Source: Agrypnia vestita (taxonomy: Eukaryota > Arthropoda > Insecta > Trichoptera > Phryganeidae). Taken from it: 64,000 bases of DNA. Both the position numbers and the translations under genes were made by a program. The DNA lies in NCBI GenBank assembly GCA_016648135.1, contig JADDOH010022986.1, positions 186,001 through 250,000 on the forward strand. The letters run 5' to 3'. Below the pieces are notes generated by a model. It did not search any database. It had not been told where the DNA came from and saw nothing but the letters and a program-made list of their open reading frames with translations. Numbering within the stretch: the first letter of the stretch is position 1; each line of letters begins with the position of its first letter. Below, in pieces: positions 56,911-64,000 of the stretch.

Positions 56911-58274
56911 AAAAAAAAAACATAAGTTAACACATGTGTCCGCTTTTTCACAAATTTTGAAATGCGTGTCATAGTTTTCTGTGTAGTTTTATGAGATGTC
57001 CATCCTCAGGGCTGATGTGACGAGTGTGTGTTCATGTTAAGGTTAACCATTGTCTCGCAATACCGTACCGAAGTCAGGGAGTGTCCTAGTTTGCGTTAGG
57101 TTAAGTACTATCTCGCAGTACCTTGTCGAAAGATGTGTCGAACAAGTACACATTACCCCAGATAATTCTTTAAATTTTGGGACTTATTAAAATAAATTGT
57201 TGTGGTGGTGTACATTTTTGTCAGTCTTAATATTGTTGTATTATAATAAGGCTCTTTGTGGTGCAAATACTTCTTATTTTAGACATACAAAAATTAAATC
57301 TTCTCTATATCTATATTATAATTTTAATCCTTCAAAATTTATATTGCCTGCATAATATCACGCAACTAAATTATATATTTTTGGGTTTTAAATATTTTTT
57401 TAACAAGTGTCAAACATAAACAATAATAATAAAGATAATTAAGAAACAAAACAATATAAAGATTATTGACAAACATACAATATCGAATTTAAGTAAAAAA
57501 TTTGTTTCTCATTTATCTAAAACTAACAAATCAGTCACAAATTCTTAATCAAACATATCGATGGCCCCTACGTATACTATCGAATCTGCAATATCGATTT
57601 TCATCCTACCATTTTAAACCATTCAATTTAATTAATATTATCTTAGAATGTAACAAAAAAGTAAAATTTTCCTTTATTGCTTTCTATAATTTTTCATAAC
57701 ATTTTCCTAAAATAGTGAGTAACTTGAAAGGCTTAAATCAAAAATATCAAAAATATAATTTTTGCAGGTTCGAGAGTTTACGCAGGGACCGTCGATATGT
57801 CACATTTAGTATTAAAATCTAACATGATGTTCATAAAATTTCAGTGTCTTATTCTTTCGAATTTCGGAAATATTTTGTCAGTCTGAGAAAGTTATTTATA
57901 CTCGAATCACTGAGACAACTTCTCAGTTTACGACCAATATAAGACGCAGCAGAAAATGGTCAATGCTTGTGGAAGGAATGATTATCAAGAATTTATAAAT
58001 GTTGTCAAGATAGAAAACTTGAATTGCAATTCAACGAATGTAGGTACATTTGGCCATAATTCGTGGCATAATTAAAATAAATAAAAAACATTGCACAAAA
58101 AGCATATACAAACAGTATTATTCAGCCAAATCTACACGTATTAATAATGACTACTTATTTAATAGTAATATTTTATAAGATTATTACGTCATACCTGCTG
58201 AAGCGGACACCACTAATGAATCGACCAACCAATGACGTCTCGACTCGAGCCGCGCTTTATGCCACTCACGCCTA
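56911..58274. other. AT-rich stretch, nothing firm
   Basis: A loose direct repeat near 57037-57128 (gttaaccattgtctcgcaat / gttaagtactatctcgcagt) is visible. No gene supported. Confidence 0.4.
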
Positions 58275-58307
58275 ATCTGGCCGCACTCAAACAGAGTGCG
58301 GCCAGAT
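58275..58307. repeat. Perfect 14-bp inverted repeat with 5-base loop
   Basis: atctggccgcactc (58275-58288) faces gagtgcggccagat (58294-58307) around aaaca. It is GC-rich in AT-rich surroundings. Confidence 0.9.
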
Positions 58308-58889
58308 CGGCACACAGCGCGCTAGCAAAATAGATAATTCTGGGACAAAAGGACCGCTATTCTCTTTTAAAATTATTTTTGCATCAATCCCTAAAACATC
58401 GGGATTATATTCTTATCCCAACACTCAAAAATATGCGGGACTTTCTTTATTTATATCCGTGTAATTATTAATTAATTTACATTTACGACATCAAGCATTT
58501 TTAGATGAGATCTTTGGAAAGTTGTCGTCTAGTCTAATTAATATGACATACATACGTATTGGAGTGAGGAAAATATGGAGTACAGTGGCAATAAATCAAA
58601 TCATCACTAGAATCCACGAACGTGTAACCTTTAGTTATACGGCATGGAGCTGTTTATTTGATTTCAAAGCAAACATGGAAATCAAACTAATTTATATAAT
58701 TGCACAAACCAGTCGTTACAGGTTGGAGTTTTGTCTAAAATATTAGTTATTGATGAATATTATATGAAATACCCTACTACCTATGTGTCCAATTATATAA
58801 AGAATTCAAAGTACCAAAAACAATAGATATATATAAAAAAATTCAATAATCCAAATTTTTAAAATAAAAAATACATTGAACACAAGAAG

Positions 58890-59090
58890 CGACTTTTGAT
58901 CTACAAGACTTACCTTGAGATAAAGATTCAGATTAACATATCAAAATTTAATTTTGCCACTAACCAAAATCATTTTAATTTTCTTGGTATTAAATTCTTT
59001 AATAATCTCCCCCAAACGATCAGAAAAATGACACATAGGATTTTTTTTAATTGAAACAAAAAAACATATATGCAAACACCTACAAGACAC
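58890..59090 (+). pseudogene. Possible LINE RT C-terminal scrap
   Basis: Reading NFATNQNHFNFLGIKFFNN then LPQTIRKM gives the usual closing block of LINE ORF2. Flanking frames are broken. Confidence 0.45.
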
Positions 59091-59389
59091 ATAAAAATAT
59101 AATCATGAAACTGTAAAATGCATATTTATACTTTCTACCTGTAATACTTCTGCTGTATACACGAGTCTTCTGAATCTCATACAGTTAGTAAAATAAAATG
59201 TTAAATGATATTAATTTTTGTAAAAAGAACAAAAAAAAAGTACAAATATTATTTTAAAATTGGGTAGAAACCTGTTTGTTTCACACACATCTACTAATTT
59301 ATTTATTTAAAGTGTTAAAATATTCAATTAAAGCCAATATTTTCATCACAATGATAGAATATTGACATTTGACAGCTGTTTTTACTTCC

Positions 59390-59620
59390 TTTATATTAAC
59401 TCGTGGCGTCTGCTTGCTTGCTTGCCGTCAAAAAAATTTGGATCGATTTTTGACCCTTTTCCCGTGATCTAATCGAGCTGAAACTTTGCAAGCAGACTCG
59501 TGGCGACGATCAAGAAGATCTATCAAATTTTCGTTAAAAAAATTAATTATTATTGTATAATTTCGGATTTTTCAAATTTTTAATGGTTTTTTCATACAAT
59601 TTGTATGAAGACATGAAGAG
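59390..59620 (+). repeat. Dispersed repeat R3, copy 3
   Basis: See 44930-45170; it shares ttggatcgatttttgaccct, tcgagctgaaactttgc and cgtggcgacgatcaagaaga. Confidence 0.75.
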
Positions 59621-60059
59621 ATTACAATGCATCTGGTAAACGCGAAAACTGATAAAATAAAAATTTTGGATTTTTCGAAATTTTTTATTCCTTTCGTAGC
59701 GTCGCATCCCAACGAGCCATCATTGGTTAAGCGTCAAACCAGTTACCACTAGTAAATGAGAAAGGAAGTATAATAAAAACTTTTTATATGGGTTACTTTT
59801 TGTTCCCCTATTTTAATCACCAAGATATAAACAGTGTTATTATCAGAATAGGTCGGAATGTCTCTTTTTATTTCGTAAAAAACGTATGCATTATGGATTT
59901 TTTGAGTCAGGATTAAAGATGGCATTTTGTTTCCATTCAGTTCCAATGTATTCAATTTTTCAGATAACACTTTCAATCTTCCTTTTTTTCATTTTCATTT
60001 GCATTCGTCGTTCATTCGTCATCTGGTTGATTTCTGCTGGGTTCACCGGATGGCAGGAG

Positions 60060-60680
60060 TACCTACGAGAGCCTCCAATCCGAATATTCGAAACTCGAAT
60101 ATATTCGCTTGTTTTTAAGTATTCGTAATTCGAATACTTTAAAAAGTATTCGTAAAGTATTTGCTCTTATTTATATTATAAGATTTTTAATATTTTTCTC
60201 AAGAAAACGAAGGTTTATGGACCCTGGAAGTCAGTATGCAAGTATTCATTCATTCACTCAGGTATACGAATTCGCCTTTGTCGGACATCTTCTGCTTATC
60301 TTTATGACTTTATGACAAGTTTTATTGCATTGTTTTGTCAACTTGTATTTAGTTTTCATAAATACTGAAGCCGACAAACAAGAAGTTATATACAAAATAA
60401 TGGAAAAAAAAACTTGCTCGAGATAAACGTATCAAGTCAACAGTATTTTTGTTGTTTTTTTATAACATATATTTAAAAAAATTAAAATAATTAAATTCTC
60501 TACAATTATTGTGTTTTCATTTTACATATACAGAATATATTTATTTATTTGTATTTATCATTCAAAGTAAATTATTCCTTTCTTAAAAATATAACGAATA
60601 TATTCGAATACTCGAATATATTATCATTAACTATTCGATATTCGAAAAGTTGGAATCACGAATATTTGGGCCTAGAGCCT
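60060..60680. repeat. Two clusters of ATTCGAATA palindromes in opposite orientation
   Basis: 60080-60165 (cgaatattcgaaactcgaat) and 60590-60670 (gaatattcgaatactcgaat as mixed palindromes) bracket about 420 bases of AT-rich DNA. They may be the ends of a non-autonomous hAT-like element; termini are not defined. Confidence 0.4.
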
Positions 60681-62004
60681 TCTAGTACCTTCCCAGCTAA
60701 TTCAGCTAAATTTTGTCTCGCGCGTCTCTACGGAAACATCGACCAAACTTCCGAACATGTTCCTCTCCCCCGCCGCAATCTCGCGAGGAAATCTGCGCAG
60801 TTCGTCTGCCGTCCGCGGCGCCACCGGCTACGCGAAACTGGCGGGAAAACTCCCAACTTATAATGTCTATTTTATCTAATTCTGGTTAGTGAAGGGGAAA
60901 TAATCACCTCGTTCGTTTTAAATCTTTTACTATCTGCGCGCTTGATCTGTCTTCCCTACGATTGTCTACCGAGTTGCCGCCTTTTGTGTTCTTAGTTACT
61001 ATTAGAAAGCTCTACGCTATAGCTAAACCGCATTCAAAAGAATGTACGCAAAAAATATGTGTGTTGTTACCATGCAAAAAATGAATACCAAATAAGTTTT
61101 TCTAGTAAGTAAGTAACCTTTTTTGAACTAAAAAATATATATTTATTAGGAATATCATATTGAGGCTTGTAATATAGGCTTGCCAGGCAACTTTTCCCCG
61201 CTTTCTTCTTACCGGACAAAGCTAGGGAATGGTCATTTGATTGTGATCGACCTATAGTAAGCTTGTATTTGCGATAACTTAGGACCATGTATGATAGGCC
61301 TACTGTTAAGACGGTATTAGACACGTTAAATTATATTGATCGTTGAAAGAAACGTTAAACATATTGAGAGCCGTTCAATGATTTTTTAAAAAATTCATTG
61401 AGGTATTTTTTTTAAATAGAGATGCGAACACGGAATATGTGTCACATTAATATTCTTAATTTTTTCAAGCTAAGCTAAATGCTTGTGCTATGAATAAAGG
61501 ACTAACTTGCTGGTGTGGAGTGAGGTTCGAACCCGTGACATTTGGATACCGAGGTGTTTATTTTATATTTTTGTTATTTCACTGTTTATTTATTTTATAT
61601 TGGATAATTTATGATTTAAATTAAAAATACATTGCAGTACATAATCATAAGTATTTTTAGAAAAGTTTTTCATAGCAAACTTTTTGCACTCCAGTTTAAA
61701 CTCCTCTATACTTACTGTATTTTGTATTATTTTTTGTAGGCTATCGAAATTTCAAGTCCTTTGTACAAATATTTTTAGGAGCATTTTTTTTGAGCTGTAT
61801 AAGGGAAAATATTGATATTCTGTACAAATCACATCAGTCTCTCCTGAACCGCACCACGAGCAGCTCGTAATGAATAATAAAAACATAATAACAAGAAAGA
61901 AGAAGGACAATAATTGATGCTAAAACTAATTGAGATAAGTTATTTTTATCTAGTATTGTACACTGAGAGAAAGTGCATAGTAAAATAGTTTCATTTTCAA
62001 TTTT
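60681..62004. other. Mixed stretch; one CpG-richer patch, one tRNA-like word
   Basis: 60690-60860 is GC-richer (ccgtccgcggcgccaccggc), with no recognised domain in its 104-codon frame. At 61522-61544 gaggttcgaacccgtgac looks like a pol III B box or its inverse, without a cloverleaf. Confidence 0.35.
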
Positions 62005-62180
62005 TGGATAACGCGCCATTCCCGGATATAGAGTCCCGGCGGCAATTAAAATATTTTTTCGTTAATTTGATTTTTTCTGTATTAATATTGTCATTGGGAT
62101 TAATAAAAATTGTGTAATAATTCACAGAACTTTGTTCTGAAATTGCAACTTCACAATAAGAATGTGTTTCCTTTAATATA
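62005..62180 (+). mobile_element. tRNA-derived SINE, copy 1 (head deleted)
   Basis: It matches 62826-63029 through ggataacgc..cattcccggat, gagtcccgg and the body ttttttcgttaatttgattt to cacaataagaatgtgtttc. About 20 bases of the tRNA-like head, including the start of the B box, are missing. Its 3' end directly abuts a MITE at 62181. Confidence 0.75.
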
Positions 62181-62628
62181 CAGGATGGAATAAAATCAAT
62201 GGGCCCTGAAGGGAAACCACTTTAAATCCTTAAGATAGATTATTTTACTTAAACGAAACATTCCTTTATTTTTAAAAAGAAACAAAACTGCGTTCACAGA
62301 TTTTTTGAAAAAATATATAAATAGTTCAAGTATCAATGTCTTACTAAGTAATAATGTTACATAATACGTGTCCTTCGTATTAGAATTGATAATAAAATAA
62401 AAAATTTATTAGAGAGATTTTATCCTGAATATTGATCCTATCGATTAGTAGGATAAAATAGCGAGTATTTATTTTTTGAATTTTTAGCTGCTTCGATTCC
62501 CGAGTGAGGCAAGCGAATTTAAAAAAATCCTTGAATGCAGTTTTGTTTCTTTTTAAAAATAAAGGAATGTTTCCTTTGAGTGATTTAAAGTGGTTTCCCT
62601 TCAGGGCCCAATGATTTTTTTCACCCTG
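62181..62628. mobile_element. 448-bp MITE with ~110-bp TIRs
   Basis: The left end is caggatggaataaaatcaat. The right end reverse-complemented is cagggtgaaaaaaatcattg. Both continue gggccctgaagggaaaccac, tttaaatc. TA flanks at 62179-62180 and 62629-62630. The inner part is unrelated between arms. Confidence 0.9.
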
Positions 62629-62825
62629 TATATGTGTTGTATCAAATGTTTCCAAAAATTAAAATGAAACATTAATTTCTGGCGTCCTCTAGCGGTAGAT
62701 ACGCGAAGGTATTCGTGACTATTGCATTATAAAAAGTGGATTGCTTTAAAAATAGAATAAAAATGTTAATCAATTAATAAGAAACTACATATAAGGTCGA
62801 AAAATTTTCGTTAACTTACCAGACT

Positions 62826-63029
62826 GCCGTGGCGAAATTGGATAACGCACCATTCCCGGATAGAATGGAGGTCCGTGATTCGAGTCCCGGTGGCATTTAA
62901 AATATTTTTTCGTTAATTTGATTTTTTCTGTATGTGTTTTCTAATTGATTAATAAAAATTGTTTGATAATTCACAGTACTTTGTTCTGAAATTGCAACTT
63001 CACAATAAGAATGTGTTTCTTTTAATATA
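62826..63029 (+). mobile_element. tRNA-derived SINE, copy 2 (complete head)
   Basis: The head (62826-62894) has an A box tggcgaaattgg, anticodon-like hairpin cattc...gaatg, and B box gattcgagtcc ending tggc. The acceptor halves pair only partly, so it is a SINE rather than a tRNA gene. The body is about 135 bases of AT-rich unique sequence. A specific parent tRNA is not assigned. Confidence 0.8.
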
Positions 63030-64000
63030 AACTTATATTGATGCACAAAATTTGTTAATTTGAAACAACAAAATAAAAAACTTACATAGCTAACTCTTCA
63101 CTAGAAAGTTGTCTAAGCTGTATCATTTATAAAAATCATAGTTCTGAGTAATTTTTCAGCAGTGTTAGGTTGCAAAGTATATACTTTTTACATTTTTGTA
63201 TTTTTTCGTATTCCAGGAGTACATGGGCAACACAGAGAGCACGCCGCTGGTGCTTGGGGATGCATTTGTGGCAAAGGGAAAAATAAAAATATATTTTCCG
63301 GACGGTGAATGTTTGAGAATTTAGCGCACCTTAAGATGTTGATGGGAAATGGGATATTTAATAGAATTTCTAATACCTTGCCTTTCGCTATCATAATAAT
63401 ATGCATCGTCGCATATTTTTTTTATTCAGTTTCATCATTCATCCGAAGGATGCGACCTGTTGATGTCCTTGACGATTTTCCTCCATTTTTCTCCGCAGTC
63501 AGTAGTTCAACAGTTAGCCGGTGTTTGATCTGATCGCGATGAAGATGGCTCCTTCATCCTTCCAATCAGCTTCTTCAATGTATCCTTCTCTCCGCGGGAT
63601 ATGTTTGATAATTTGAAAGATACATTTAAAACAGATCTAAGCATTTGCTTCGAGCAATTAGCATTATTAATCGCTGACAATGTGTATTACACGCATTACT
63701 AATTATTACTGTTTCTTTCAATTTTCGTTTTCATTAACACTGAGTTTTACCTACTTCTGTTTAATAAATCTTTTTATGTTAATGTTAAATTAACAATAAG
63801 TCTATAAAATTACCACTTATTTGTGTCGTCCTATAATTATTATTTTTTTGTATTTTTTTCTCACTTGAATGGACAAATAAATAAATAATATTTCAAAGGT
63901 GTCAAAATGATGTCTTTTTCTTGCCCCCAATGTCCATGTTTTAACATAGTACATGCTGACGATATATAACTCAGAAACGTGTACCATACCACCCATGTTA
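63030..64000. other. AT-rich stretch to the window end
   Basis: No supported gene. The segment gaaggatgcgacctgttgat (63435-63454) with cctccatttttctccgc could be an inverted scrap of a LINE C-terminus, but the frame is not readable. Confidence 0.4.

Noticed and set aside
1..64000. CRISPR arrays, bacterial operons, phage genes, rRNA
   Set aside because: Nothing resembling them; introns, TEs and base composition are those of an insect nuclear genome.

Overview
The window is AT-rich nuclear DNA from an insect, dominated by transposable elements. Three things point there: one spliced host gene (an Olig/Beta3-type bHLH factor, the orthologue of insect Oli), an interstitial array of the arthropod telomere repeat TTAGG, and many LINE, LTR, mariner, SINE and foldback-MITE copies. 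TTAGG argues against Diptera. I cannot name the order from this sequence alone. There are no bacterial genes, operons or CRISPR arrays.

Layout. 1-12.6 kb: an LTR fragment, foldback and TIR MITEs, a 1.5-kb inverted-repeat element whose arms carry hammerhead-like motifs, and two copies of a 0.6-kb repeat, one of them interrupted by a Tc1-like MITE. 12.6-19.6 kb: Oli on the minus strand, with four coding exons encoding 214 residues, a probable upstream 5'UTR exon, and a CpG-rich block behind it. Its introns hold a second copy of the same MITE, a 128-bp hairpin, and a hammerhead-ribozyme motif in the sense orientation. 20-24.6 kb: foldback MITEs, a broken reverse transcriptase and unrecognised sequence. 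24.7-29.5 kb: an old degenerate satellite split by a 5'-truncated LINE whose 749-codon reverse-transcriptase frame is open. 30.3-32.3 kb: a tRNA-like remnant, TTTA/GATT low-complexity DNA and a 64-bp minisatellite. 34-45 kb: more LINE 3' ends, a solo LTR with target duplication, foldback elements and a second hammerhead-like repeat. 46.1-48 kb: an internally deleted mariner and a 135-bp tandem array. 52.5-55.5 kb: a TTAGG array touching a LINE 3' end, then hairpin elements and another LINE end. 56-64 kb: a second solo LTR, a perfect hairpin, two copies of a tRNA-derived SINE and a long-TIR MITE.

How it fits together: only Oli is likely to be a functioning host gene. The rest is a nested record of insertions. 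The most informative items are an empty-site/filled-site pair for one MITE, a 3'UTR RNA hairpin shared with covariation by two divergent LINEs, and the hammerhead motif in intron 1 of Oli. All calls come from reading the sequence; no alignment or database search was run.
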